Part shown: one piece after another, positions 25,398 through 34,076 of the stretch
How the letters are laid out: each line of letters starts with the position of its first letter
Numbering within the stretch: position 1 is the first letter of the stretch
Assembly: GCF_020831365.1 (NCBI RefSeq)
Contig: NZ_JAJHPV010000009.1
Coordinates: forward strand, 372,001-436,000
DNA: 64,000 nt
Direction: 5' to 3'
Origin: Massilia agrisoli
GTDB taxonomy: Bacteria; Pseudomonadota; Gammaproteobacteria; Burkholderiales; Burkholderiaceae_D
Made by a program: the position numbers and the translations under genes
Notes under the pieces: model-generated
What the model was told of the DNA's origin: nothing
Seen by the model: only the letters and a program-made list of their open reading frames with translations
The model's database searches: none

Positions 25398-26636
25398 ATG
25401 AAGAAGGACACCACCTACGAGGTCATCAATAACGAAGGTGGCCGCCCGATCAAGATGTGGACCAAGGGTGTGCCGGTGGAAGAGGCCGCCAAGCAGCAAC
25501 TGTCGAACACGGCAAAGCTGCCGTTTATCTACAAGCACGTCGCCGTGATGCCGGATGTACACCTTGGCAAGGGATCGACCATTGGCAGCGTGATACCCAC
25601 GCTTGGCGCAGTGATTCCGGCAGCGGTGGGCGTCGATATCGGCTGCGGCATGATGGCGGCAAAAACCACCTTGACGGCAAACGACCTGCCCGACAGCCTT
25701 GGGAAATTGCGCAGCGCCATCGAACAGGCGATTCCGCACGGCATGTCGCCAAAAACGCGCAGCTTCAAGGGCGCGGACAAGGGCTCATGGAGCAAGGCGC
25801 CTTCGGCAGTCGACGCCGGCTGGCTCCAGCTGAAGGACGAGTTCGATGAAATCTGCCGCAAGCGCCCGAACCTGAAAAACACCAACAACTACAAGCACCT
25901 GGGAACCCTCGGCAGCGGCAATCATTTCGTCGAGGTCTGCCTGGACGAGCAAGGGTTCGTCTGGCTGATGCTGCACTCGGGTTCGCGCGGCGTCGGCAAT
26001 GCGATCGGCACCCAGTTCATCGAGCTGGCCAAGCAGGACATGCGCAAGCACCAGGTCAACCTGCCTGACCAGGACCTGGCCTACCTGTCGGAAGGCACCC
26101 AGTACTTCGACGACTACATACAGGCAGTGGGCTGGGCGCAGAAATTTGCGCGCATCAACCGTGAAGTGATGATGCAGAACCTGATCGCCGCGCTGCGCAC
26201 GGTGATCACCAAGCCGTTCGAGACGCACGTGGAGGCAGTCAACTGCCACCACAACTATGTGCAGAAGGAACAGCATTTCGGCAAGGATGTACTGGTGACG
26301 CGCAAGGGCGCGGTGTCGGCGCGGCCGGGCGAGCTGGGCATTATTCCAGGCTCGATGGGCGCAAAGAGTTTCATCGTGCGCGGCAAGGGCAATCCGGAAA
26401 GCTTCAATAGCTGCAGCCACGGAGCCGGCCGCATCATGAGCCGTACCGAAGCCAAACGCCGTTTTACCGTGGAAGACCATGTAGGCGCCACCAAGGGCGT
26501 CGAATGCCGCAAGGATGCGGCCGTCATCGACGAGATCCCGATGGCCTACAAGGACATCGATGCGGTGATGCACGCCCAGCGCGAGCTGGTCGAGGTCGTG
26601 CACACGCTCAAACAGGTGGTGTGCGTCAAGGGCTGA
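25398..26636 (+). CDS. rtcB: RNA-splicing ligase RtcB
   Basis: The 412-aa protein joins RNA 2',3'-cyclic-phosphate or 3'-phosphate ends to 5'-hydroxyl ends, using GTP and manganese. Metal ligands are visible: Asp and Cys in GVDIGCGMM (about residue 77), His in GSGNHFVEV (about 175) and in NCHHNYVQKE (about 282). SCSHGAGRIMSR (about 338) carries the histidine that is guanylylated. A Shine-Dalgarno CGGAGAAA precedes the ATG. Many bacteria have an rtcBA operon under sigma-54 control by RtcR. Here rtcA is 2.4 kb away and rtcR is absent from the window. Confidence 0.96.
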   Translation: MKKDTTYEVINNEGGRPIKMWTKGVPVEEAAKQQLSNTAKLPFIYKHVAVMPDVHLGKGSTIGSVIPTLGAVIPAAVGVDIGCGMMAAKTTLTANDLPDSLGKLRSAIEQAIPHGMSPKTRSFKGADKGSWSKAPSAVDAGWLQLKDEFDEICRKRPNLKNTNNYKHLGTLGSGNHFVEVCLDEQGFVWLMLHSGSRGVGNAIGTQFIELAKQDMRKHQVNLPDQDLAYLSEGTQYFDDYIQAVGWAQKFARINREVMMQNLIAALRTVITKPFETHVEAVNCHHNYVQKEQHFGKDVLVTRKGAVSARPGELGIIPGSMGAKSFIVRGKGNPESFNSCSHGAGRIMSRTEAKRRFTVEDHVGATKGVECRKDAAVIDEIPMAYKDIDAVMHAQRELVEVVHTLKQVVCVKG

Positions 26637-26657
26637 CAGCACTTGCCGCAACTGGCC

Positions 26658-27821
26658 TTATCGCTGGTAAGCCCCGACATCGGAAGCGGCCAGCTTGCGC
26701 GCCTTGCCGTTGATATCGACCGTGGGCGTAAGCGAGGCGATGCCTTTGCCGACGCCCGGCGACGTCGGCAGCAGGCGCAAGTCGGGCGTTCCATCCCTGG
26801 AATAGTGGACGAACTTCGGCGCGGCGCTGATCGTCCCGGTGTGCTTGAGCCCGTTGCGCAGCCCCCAGTCGCCGCCGGCGTTCTGGAAAACAAGGTTGTT
26901 TCGGTAGGTATTGTTGGTGCCGGTCCAGCCGATTTCCGTGATGCCCGTCTTGTTATCGAAAACAATGTTGTTGTGCACATTCGTGAAATCGTTGGGGCCC
27001 TTGGTGTGATAGTAGTCCCCGCCGCCGACCAGGATGCCGCTGGTCGAGCCGACCACGGTGTTGTTCGACACGGTCGCGTGGTGCGCGTCATGCCAGAGCT
27101 GGATGCCGGCGCCGCCGATGGCATACAGCACATTGTTCTGCACCCGGCCTGTCGTGTTCAGGTAGATTCCCTTGGAAAATTTGCAGCCTGGCGTGCCGAT
27201 ATTGTGCACGCTGTTGCCGATGACATCTGACTTGACCCCCTTGTAGTAGCTGTCCAGCCCGATCCCCGAACTGCCGCTACCGCCGCAACCGCGTTTCTCG
27301 CCAATGTGCTGCACCTGGTTGTTGCGCACTGAAACGTAGGAACCACCGTTGTAGATGCCATGTTGCCAGGCAGTTCCCGTGGTAGAGCCGCGTCCGTCGA
27401 TGTCGAAGCCGACGATGTCCACGTAACTGCCGCGGTTATCCCAGGCAGTGTTGCTGCTCGACTTTACCGGCGGAACGATGCGCGCGCCCCACTTGACCAC
27501 TGACCTGTACACGATGCGCGCGTTCGATTCCCCGCTCATGGTGGTGCGAAATCCGCCCGCATAGGTGCCCTTTGCGACATGGACCGTAGTGCCGGGCAGC
27601 GCGACGCTGGCGGCATGCTGGATGGTCTGGAAAGGGGAGGCTTCGGTACCGGGGTTGCTGTTTGAACCGTCCGGCGAGACGTACACGTTGTATTTGCTGG
27701 CTGGCGTGGCCTCGTTGTCTGGAGGCGGCGCCGCGGCGGCGTGGGCCAGGAGGACCACAAGACCGGTGCAGATCAAAAAGCCGGTACACGCGTTGCTCGC
27801 AGAGCGGAGTAAAGAAGTCAT
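26658..27821 (-). CDS. Secreted right-handed parallel beta-helix protein
   Basis: The 387-aa protein has a signal peptide (LICTGLVVLLAHAAAA) followed by NVYVSPDGSNSNPGTEASPF, the DUF1565-type start of many polysaccharide-lyase-like beta-helices. The rest consists of coils with NNxV/NN patterns (VRNNQVQHIG, VSNNTVVGS, NNIVFDNKTG) that build the helix. Such folds bind or cut polysaccharides, but catalytic residues cannot be assigned. GAGGAACT lies before the ATG. The tRNA-Cys gene is 86 bp upstream on the same strand. Confidence 0.8.
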   Translation of the reverse strand: MTSLLRSASNACTGFLICTGLVVLLAHAAAAPPPDNEATPASKYNVYVSPDGSNSNPGTEASPFQTIQHAASVALPGTTVHVAKGTYAGGFRTTMSGESNARIVYRSVVKWGARIVPPVKSSSNTAWDNRGSYVDIVGFDIDGRGSTTGTAWQHGIYNGGSYVSVRNNQVQHIGEKRGCGGSGSSGIGLDSYYKGVKSDVIGNSVHNIGTPGCKFSKGIYLNTTGRVQNNVLYAIGGAGIQLWHDAHHATVSNNTVVGSTSGILVGGGDYYHTKGPNDFTNVHNNIVFDNKTGITEIGWTGTNNTYRNNLVFQNAGGDWGLRNGLKHTGTISAAPKFVHYSRDGTPDLRLLPTSPGVGKGIASLTPTVDINGKARKLAASDVGAYQR

Positions 27822-27907
27822 TGAGAGTTCCTCGCAGTGAAGCCGGTGACCGCAGGGAACGGTCACACGAACGACAAGCGGAGGTCAAGAAGACCTCCAC
27901 GAAAAGC

Positions 27908-27981
27908 TGGAGGCGGGTGTTGGAATCGAACCAACTTAGCCAGCTTTGCAGGCCGGCGCATTGCCATTTTGCTACCCCGCC
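27908..27981 (-). tRNA. tRNA-Cys (anticodon GCA), divergent
   Basis: The minus strand folds into a cloverleaf of 74 bases including an encoded CCA. The acceptor arm is GGCGGGG opposite ACCCGCC, the anticodon arm is CCGGC-CTGCAAA-GCTGG with GCA, and the T arm is GTTGG-TTCGATT-CCAAC. A T discriminator precedes CCA. Position 7 (G) faces A66, a mismatch at the base of the acceptor stem; the T-loop starts TTC as normal. It lies between rtcB and rtcA and just upstream of the beta-helix gene. It is probably functional; whether it is the only tRNA-Cys of the cell is unknown. Confidence 0.85.
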
Positions 27982-28193
27982 ATGGACTTAAGTGTCTACC
28001 TTCAGCCGGGAGGTCGATCCATGTGGATCAAACTTTGAATTGATGAGGAACATAGGCGGCCCTGACGACTGGTGGAGGGAACTCAAACTTGCGGACAGGC
28101 TATCTGGCGCACGTAAAGATATTACACAGATAGACTTTGCGGCAACCGGGCTAGCTAATCCGGCATTGTTGTCCACTTTTAATGGAGATCGAA

Positions 28194-29015
28194 ATGCTGA
28201 AAACAAAAGTTATCAAGACCCTGCTGAGTGCAAGCGTACTTGCCGCCTTTGCCGCGCCGATGGCGGTGCAGGCGCAAACCCCGGCGGCCGGAATGAACAC
28301 CCCGGCTGCGAGTGCGCTAAATAAAGCTGACCAGAAAATCGTCATGGACATGGCGCGCGCCAACATGGCTGAAATCGAGGCTGGAAAAATTGCCGTGAGC
28401 AAGAGCCAGAATGCGCAGGTCAAGGCGTACGCCCAACGCATGATCGACGACCACACCAAGGCGCTGGCCGACGTCACCTCCCTGGCCCAGAACAAGGGCG
28501 TGACCCTGCCGACTGAGATGGACTCCAAGCACAAGGCAATGGCTGCCAAGCTCAACAAGCTGGAAGGCGATGCCTTCGACCGCGAGTACATGAAGCAGGC
28601 CGGCGTTGCCGACCACACGAAAGTGCACGCGATGCTGAAAAAGGATTCGACCCGTGCAAAAGACCCGGACGTAAAGGCGCTCGTGTCGAAAATGATGCCG
28701 ACAGTGGAGGAGCACCTGACCTCGGCCAAGGGAATGCCAATGACCAAGGGTGGCGGCGGCAAGAGTGACGCCAAGGGCGTGAAGCCCCCTGTAACTGGCG
28801 AAGCGAACGATCACACCTCGCCGGGCGCCGTCAAACCGCCGGCAGCGGCGAAGGACACGTCGCGGGGAGCTTCCGGAACCATGGGCACGACGGGTACCTC
28901 AACGTCGCCACCAGTAACAGGCGAGGCCAACGACCACACTTCCCCGGGTGCGGTGCGTCCTTCGCCGGCAGCGAAAGACACCAAGCCGGCGCCAGCGCCC
29001 GCAGTTAAATATTGA
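28194..29015 (+). CDS. Periplasmic DUF4142 protein with C-terminal repeats
   Basis: The 273-aa protein has a signal peptide (VLAAFAAPMAVQAQ) and a DUF4142 ferritin-like helical domain (about residues 45-180): DQKIVMDMARANMAEIEAG and YAQRMIDDHTKAL. It is followed by a low-complexity Gly/Lys linker and two copies of PPVTGEANDHTSPGAV separated by about 30 residues. The repeat is proline- and threonine-rich and likely disordered. DUF4142 proteins are stress-related and exported, but their role is not established. The ATG at 28194 has GGAGA upstream, and was preferred to an ATG 4 codons before it. Confidence 0.85.
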   Translation: MLKTKVIKTLLSASVLAAFAAPMAVQAQTPAAGMNTPAASALNKADQKIVMDMARANMAEIEAGKIAVSKSQNAQVKAYAQRMIDDHTKALADVTSLAQNKGVTLPTEMDSKHKAMAAKLNKLEGDAFDREYMKQAGVADHTKVHAMLKKDSTRAKDPDVKALVSKMMPTVEEHLTSAKGMPMTKGGGGKSDAKGVKPPVTGEANDHTSPGAVKPPAAAKDTSRGASGTMGTTGTSTSPPVTGEANDHTSPGAVRPSPAAKDTKPAPAPAVKY

Positions 29016-29024
29016 TACGGGCAC

Positions 29025-29060
29025 GGAGGGCGGATGAGCGCATCGCGTTTCATCCGCCGG
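29025..29060. repeat. Palindromic repeat family B copy
   Basis: GGAGGGCGGATGAGCG...TCATCCGCCGGA lies between the DUF4142 gene and rtcA, only 15 bp before the rtcA start. Confidence 0.7.
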
Positions 29061-29074
29061 ATTGACTGACGCGT

Positions 29075-30100
29075 ATGATCGAACTCGACGGATCGCAAGG
29101 TGAGGGTGGAGGCCAGATCCTGCGCACTTCGCTCACGCTATCGATGATCACCGGAACTCCGTTCCGCGTGACGAACATTCGCGCCAACCGCGCCAAGCCC
29201 GGCCTGATGCGCCAGCACCTGGTGGCGGTGCAGGCCGCGGCACAAGTATGCGGTGCGGAAGTGTCGCACGCAGAAGTCGGCTCCAGCGCGCTTGAGTTCC
29301 GGCCAGGCCGCATCAAGGCGGGGGACTACAGGTTTTCGATCGGAACCGCGGGCAGTTCAACCCTCGTCCTGCAGACCTTGATTCCAGCCTTGCTGTACGC
29401 GAGCGAGCCGTCAACCGTACTGGTCTGCGGCGGTACCCACAACCCCATGGCCCCGCCCGTGCAGTTTCTCCAGCAGGCATACGGCCGGGTGCTGGAACTG
29501 ATGGGAGCAAAGGTCCACATCACGCTTCGGCGCTACGGTTTCTATCCGGCCGGCGGTGGCGAGGTGTCGGCATCGACCGAGCCCTGCACAAAGCTCGGCC
29601 AGATTGCGCTGATCGAGAGGGGAGCCTTGCGAAGTGCCTATGCGGAAGCAATTGTGGCCGGCCTTCCAGGCGCCATTGCCGAACGCGAGCTCCAGCTGGT
29701 CGGCGAACGTCTTGGGTGGACGGCAGGGCAGCTGCGGCTCAACGAGCTCCCGCGCGACCAGGGACCCGGCAACGCCGTGCTGATCACGCTTGATTTCGAG
29801 GGGGTGACAGAGGTCTTCACGGCGATCGGCGAAAAGCGCGTACGCGCGGAGTCAGTCGCTGGGGCCGTGGTGGCTGAAGTGGAAGACTATCTCGGCTCCA
29901 GCGCGGCAGTCGGCGAACATCTGGCCGACCAGGTGATGTTGCCGATGGCCCTGGCTGGCGCTGGCCAGTTCACCATGCACCGCATATCGCAACACGCGAT
30001 AACGAATGCGGAAGTGATCAGCCGGTTCCTGCCGGTGCAGATAAGTTTCGAACAGTCGGCCGATCACGCGGTGTGCCGGCTGGACGCTGTCAGTTTATAG
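29075..30100 (+). CDS. rtcA: RNA 3'-terminal phosphate cyclase
   Basis: The 341-aa enzyme converts RNA 3'-phosphate to a 2',3'-cyclic phosphate through an AMP intermediate, making substrates that RtcB can seal. DGSQGEGGGQILRTSLTLS at the N-terminus is the conserved glycine-rich strand. HLADQVMLPMALAGAG and the histidine in FTMHRISQHAITNAE (about 300-315) match the C-terminal catalytic region, where the nucleophilic histidine lies. Its position in the same 5-kb stretch as rtcB suggests a shared RNA-repair role, but three loci separate them. No strong ribosome site is visible because repeat B ends just in front. Confidence 0.93.
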   Translation: MIELDGSQGEGGGQILRTSLTLSMITGTPFRVTNIRANRAKPGLMRQHLVAVQAAAQVCGAEVSHAEVGSSALEFRPGRIKAGDYRFSIGTAGSSTLVLQTLIPALLYASEPSTVLVCGGTHNPMAPPVQFLQQAYGRVLELMGAKVHITLRRYGFYPAGGGEVSASTEPCTKLGQIALIERGALRSAYAEAIVAGLPGAIAERELQLVGERLGWTAGQLRLNELPRDQGPGNAVLITLDFEGVTEVFTAIGEKRVRAESVAGAVVAEVEDYLGSSAAVGEHLADQVMLPMALAGAGQFTMHRISQHAITNAEVISRFLPVQISFEQSADHAVCRLDAVSL

Positions 30101-30107
30101 CTGGATT

Positions 30108-31094
30108 TTACCGGGCTAACAGGTGCTTCAAATATGCGCCTTGTCCGTGGAAGATCGCACTCTCATCCACCAGGCCTTCGCGCTTGTAAATCTCGTGCAC
30201 CTTCGGCAGGTTGGCGAACGAAACGCCAGGGTGCATGTGGTGATAGGCATGCAAGCCAAAATTCAGGTCAGGCATCAGCGCGCGCTGCCACCAGGTGAGC
30301 TGGATCAGCGGAGTCGTTTCGTGGATGGTGCCGTTCTCAATATTGTATTCATGCTCGCACACGGCGATCCAGCGCACCATCAGCTGGGTGACGGTCATTG
30401 CCGGCACTACCCAGTAAATCAGGAATACGGTCCAGCCGCCGACAGCGGTTAATACACCCGCGGCCACTGCAAAGAATGCATAGCGCAGCCATTTCGGCGA
30501 TGGGTTGCGGCGTTCGAATTCGTCGGTTCGCGGTGCTGTTTTACCGCGGATCAGGCGAATCAGGTTCATCGCCGTCAGGTCTATTACCGCGATCATCACC
30601 AGCTGGCCTAAAGACTTCGGAAAGGTCCATTCCTCGCCGGATTTGCGCAGGAAGTCCGGGTCATCCTTCGTGAAGCAGTATTTGTGATGCGAGAGGTGCA
30701 CCTTGGCATAGTCTTCCACCGTCGTCACAAACAGCGGATACACCGCAAACACATTAATAAACCAGTCCGCGTATTTGCTGCGCATGCCCAGGCGGTGTAC
30801 CTGTTCGTGCAACAGCAGTGCGAGCGCCATTTGGCGGGTGCCGATCAGGAAAACACAAAACAGCGTGACCGCGAGATTGTCGAAGTACACGCCGGCCACG
30901 ATAAACGCCGCGATCGAGGCCCAGGTGAATGCCAGTTCGGCCGCGAAGCGCTTTGGCCGCGCACCCGACAGCGCCATGATTTCGCGGCGCGCGTTCGGGG
31001 ACAATGCCGATGCTTCCGCAAGGACGGCTGGTCGGAGTGGCTTTGCGGTCAGCGGCAGGTCGGGCGCGAAGATGGCGGTGCTTTGCGTGGGCAT
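30108..31094 (-). CDS. Membrane fatty acid desaturase
   Basis: The protein has the three histidine boxes of membrane di-iron desaturases: HEQVH, HLSHHKY and, near the C-terminus, HAYHHMHPG. Four hydrophobic segments flank them. It introduces a double bond into membrane acyl chains or a lipid; the position cannot be told. The start given (328 aa) has GGAA 7 bp upstream. Starts at 31133 or 31178 would add 13 or 28 residues, and are possible because no strong Shine-Dalgarno is found. It is convergent with rtcA. Confidence 0.85.
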   Translation of the reverse strand: MPTQSTAIFAPDLPLTAKPLRPAVLAEASALSPNARREIMALSGARPKRFAAELAFTWASIAAFIVAGVYFDNLAVTLFCVFLIGTRQMALALLLHEQVHRLGMRSKYADWFINVFAVYPLFVTTVEDYAKVHLSHHKYCFTKDDPDFLRKSGEEWTFPKSLGQLVMIAVIDLTAMNLIRLIRGKTAPRTDEFERRNPSPKWLRYAFFAVAAGVLTAVGGWTVFLIYWVVPAMTVTQLMVRWIAVCEHEYNIENGTIHETTPLIQLTWWQRALMPDLNFGLHAYHHMHPGVSFANLPKVHEIYKREGLVDESAIFHGQGAYLKHLLAR

Positions 31095-31303
31095 GATGGT
31101 TTCCGGCGTCGGTTTCGTTAGGACTGGCAGCATGATGACCCAACTGCCGGCATAGCAATCCGCCGAGAACCGCCACAATTCCCTCTTTCTAAATTAAATA
31201 GATTTTTTATTAAGCACTTGATGGCTGCAAGACGGATACACCCCGTCCCCGCTTTTGCGTGAATGAGGTGTTATCGGCGTCGACTAAATGCGGGAAAAGA
31301 CGG

Positions 31304-31672
31304 TCAATCTGTCACCACATGCCACGCATCCATCACCTTGTCGCCTGTCTTGTCCCCGGGCTTCTTGTCCTTGATGAAGGTGTATAGCGGCTTACCTTTG
31401 TAGGCAAGCTGCTTGGTCCCGTCGGCGCGGGTGATGGTCGAATAGTCCCCCGCAGGCTTCGCATCGGCGGCCATGACTGGCGGCCAGTTCTCGGCGCACT
31501 TGCCAGTGCAGGCGCTCTTGCCGGCAGAGTCCTTGTCGTAGGTATAAACAGTCATACCCTTCGAATCAACGAGCATGCCGTCGGCTTTCTTGACCGGCAT
31601 ATTGTCCGAGGCGTGGGCGGAAAAAGTGAAGAGGGCGAACAGAACTGCAGTACCAAAGCTGACTGATTTCAT
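31304..31672 (-). CDS. Secreted repeat protein, COG4315 type
   Basis: The 122-aa protein has a signal peptide (VLFALFTFSAHA) and a pair of the short PF03640-type repeats: LVDSKGMTVYTYDKDSAGKS and, later, LAYKGKPLYTFIKDKKPGD. CTGKCAENWPP lies between them. Such proteins are periplasmic or surface-exposed and have no known enzymatic activity. It is a single gene. The bases between it and the next gene (31673-31879) show nothing I can name. Confidence 0.85.
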   Translation of the reverse strand: MKSVSFGTAVLFALFTFSAHASDNMPVKKADGMLVDSKGMTVYTYDKDSAGKSACTGKCAENWPPVMAADAKPAGDYSTITRADGTKQLAYKGKPLYTFIKDKKPGDKTGDKVMDAWHVVTD

Positions 31673-31879
31673 GGAATTCTCCTGTGAAAAATCGAGTGCG
31701 AGGACCGGTTGTCGTTGAACAGCCCCTCATTCTAGCGCACCGGTCGTTGTGTTTTTGTACTCAGCCCCCATATCTTTCAGATGCGGTACATTTCGGCCGG
31801 TACGCGTCTGTACATCGGCAAACGAGGTATGGTATCGGCTCAAGCTGTTGAACAACCTTATTGAACGAAGGAGTAGGCT

Positions 31880-32188
31880 ATGGATTGTCCTGTATGCAAA
31901 AACGTACAACTCGTAATGTCGGACCGGCAGGGGATCGAGATTGACTACTGCCCGACATGCCGCGGCGTGTGGCTGGACCGTGGCGAGCTGGACAAGATCA
32001 TTGAGCGTTCGGTACCGGCCGCGGCGCAACCGATGCAGCAATCGGTTCAGCAGCAGGTTCGTCACGATCCCTACCAGGGACAACATCAGCCGCAAGGTTT
32101 CGGGCATTCGCAGCCGTCGCATGGCTATCCTCACCACAAGAAAAAGAAGCGCGAAGGCTTCCTGGGCGAGCTGTTCGATTTCGATTGA
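31880..32188 (+). CDS. Zinc-ribbon (zf-TFIIB) protein
   Basis: The 102-aa protein starts MDCPVCKNVQLV and continues YCPTCRGVWLDRGELDKII, a zf-TFIIB zinc ribbon with two CxxC knuckles. The rest is rich in Gln, His and Pro, and ends in a lysine run and an acidic Phe-rich tail (FLGELFDFD). Such proteins are widespread in Proteobacteria, and the biological role is not known. GGAG lies about 10 bp before the ATG. Confidence 0.85.
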   Translation: MDCPVCKNVQLVMSDRQGIEIDYCPTCRGVWLDRGELDKIIERSVPAAAQPMQQSVQQQVRHDPYQGQHQPQGFGHSQPSHGYPHHKKKKREGFLGELFDFD

Positions 32189-32229
32189 CGCGTTCCGCCC
32201 ACACGCACACGTGAAGGCTGCCCTCAGCA

Positions 32230-32263
32230 CGTCGTTCCCGCGAAAGCGGGAACCCATGCTGAG
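32230..32263. repeat. Palindromic repeat family A copy
   Basis: CGTCGTTCCCGCGAAAGCGG...CCCATGCTGAG, a single unit between the zinc-ribbon gene and the NERD-helicase gene. It has the same core as the copies at 12268, 48349 and 54172. Confidence 0.85.
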
Positions 32264-32345
32264 TGCGCCTTAGCCATAAGCACAGGTTTTCGACCCGTCT
32301 GGCCACATCCCATAATTCCGAGGCGGCCCAGCCGCGCACGACCCC

Positions 32346-33977
32346 ATGGCCCACATCCACCCGACCGGCTGGCGCGAGATGTCCACCACCGGCACCGCCG
32401 CGCGCGAGATTGAAACGCTCTCCTACCTCGATGAGCAACTGTCAGACGTTCCCTACAGCATCTACCACGGCGTACACTGGACCAACGTCGAACAAGGCTT
32501 CTCTGCCTACGGCGAGATCGACTTCATCATCGTCGCGCCGAACGGGCGGGTACTGCTGATCGAGCAGAAATCCGGGTTTCTGACTGAGACGCCGGAAGGC
32601 TTGGTCAAGAGCTACCAGGGCAAGCCCCGCAAGATCCGCAACCAGATCTTGCGTACGATAGATGGACTGGTGAAACGCTTCGGCAGTGAACTGTCGATCG
32701 ACTACCTGCTGTATTGCCCCGACTACACCGTGCGCGACCCGCACCTGGCCGGCATCGACCCGCGCCACATCATCGACGCCACATCCGCGGCCAAGCTTGC
32801 CCAGGTGATCCGCGAGGTGCTGCCAGTTACCGAATTCAGCGACCAGTTCGAGAAAGTCACACGCTTTCTCGGCGACACCCTCAGCTTGAGGCCCGACCCG
32901 AGCGCCATGATTGGCTGCGCTACCGATATGGTCACGCGCTTGTCGGGCGGCCTGGCAACATGGGCGCGCAGGCTGGACTTCACGCCCTACCGGCTGCGCG
33001 TGGTGGGCACAGCCGGCAGCGGCAAAACCCAGCTGGCGCTGGCCGAATACGCCGCCGCAATCGACGCCGGCCTGCGCCCCTTGTACGTGTGCTTCAACCG
33101 GCCGCTAGCCGATCACATCCAGCGCCTGGTTCCTCCGGGTGGACGCGTGGCCAACTTCCACATGTTGGGCGACGCTTTCATGCGGGCACAGGGTATTACA
33201 CCAGATTACTCGTCGCCAGAAGTGTGGGGCGAGATGGAGAAGGCGCTGGCCACCGCCGAGCTGCCAGAAACCTGGATGTACGACGTGCTGATCGTCGACG
33301 AGGGGCAGGACTTTTCTGTAGCCTGGCGCAACATCTTGCTGCGCATGCTGAAAGAGGGCGGCCGCGCCACCTGGCTGGAAGACCCGACGCAGAACCTGTA
33401 CGGCCGCGACATGGTGCCGCTGCCGGGGTGGGTGACGCTGCATTCGCACACCAACTACCGCAGCCCGCGGCAGATTGTCGACATGCTGGCGTCGATAGGC
33501 GAGGCGCGGCAGCCGGTGGAGGCTGCTAGTCCTTTCGAAGGCGCGGATATCGAGGCGCTGGTGTACCCGGAGGGCGATACGGAGGCGATGCTGGCGCAGA
33601 CCAAGCATGCGATCACGTTGTGCCTGGCGGCAGGGTTCGCGCGGCAGGATATTGCGATTGCGTCGTTCAGGGGACGGGAGAAGTCGGCGATTCTGGGGCG
33701 CGATACGCTAGGCGACGCGCATACGCTGAAGTCGTTCACTGGGGAGTACGACTTGTTTGGGAATCCGGTGTTTCGGGAGGGGGGCTTGCTGGCGGAGTCG
33801 GTGTATAGGTTTAAGGGGCAGTCGGCGCCGGCGGTGATTTTTACTGAGATCGACTTTGAGGAGATTGATGAGCTGGTGTTTCGGAAGTTGTTTGTGGGGA
33901 TGACGCGGGCGCGGTTGAAGCTGGTCGTGGTGCTAAGTGAACAGGCCGCCGCTGAACTGTTGCTTAAGCGAATCTAA
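32346..33977 (+). CDS. NERD nuclease-related domain fused to superfamily I helicase
   Basis: The 543-aa protein has an N-terminal NERD domain (about residues 15-130): GEIDFIIVAPNGRVLLIEQKSG shows the D...E-x-K pattern of the PD-(D/E)xK nuclease fold. A UvrD-like helicase follows: GTAGSGKTQLAL (Walker A, about 221), LIVDEGQDFS (motif II, about 317), EDPTQNLYGR (motif III) and NYRSPRQIV (motif IV). The C-terminal part has YRFKGQSAPAVIFTEID and GMTRARLKLVVV, motifs V and VI. It probably unwinds or cuts DNA; a defence or repair role is inferred. The last 300 bp use G-rich codons unlike the rest. Confidence 0.85.
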   Translation: MAHIHPTGWREMSTTGTAAREIETLSYLDEQLSDVPYSIYHGVHWTNVEQGFSAYGEIDFIIVAPNGRVLLIEQKSGFLTETPEGLVKSYQGKPRKIRNQILRTIDGLVKRFGSELSIDYLLYCPDYTVRDPHLAGIDPRHIIDATSAAKLAQVIREVLPVTEFSDQFEKVTRFLGDTLSLRPDPSAMIGCATDMVTRLSGGLATWARRLDFTPYRLRVVGTAGSGKTQLALAEYAAAIDAGLRPLYVCFNRPLADHIQRLVPPGGRVANFHMLGDAFMRAQGITPDYSSPEVWGEMEKALATAELPETWMYDVLIVDEGQDFSVAWRNILLRMLKEGGRATWLEDPTQNLYGRDMVPLPGWVTLHSHTNYRSPRQIVDMLASIGEARQPVEAASPFEGADIEALVYPEGDTEAMLAQTKHAITLCLAAGFARQDIAIASFRGREKSAILGRDTLGDAHTLKSFTGEYDLFGNPVFREGGLLAESVYRFKGQSAPAVIFTEIDFEEIDELVFRKLFVGMTRARLKLVVVLSEQAAAELLLKRI

Positions 33978-34039
33978 CAGTCGAATGTCCGCCAGTTGAA
34001 CGCTGCAACACTGGGATTGTTTACTCGACGATGCGGGAC

Positions 34040-34064
34040 TGTCGGCTCGACAATCGAGCCGACA
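34040..34064. other. Perfect inverted repeat between convergent genes
   Basis: TGTCGGCTCGA-CAA-TCGAGCCGACA has 11-bp arms with a 3-base spacer. It lies between the NERD-helicase stop and the end of the MvaI-like gene, where it may serve as a bidirectional terminator, although no T tract follows in either direction. Confidence 0.7.
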
Positions 34065-34076
34065 CTTCGTGCATCT

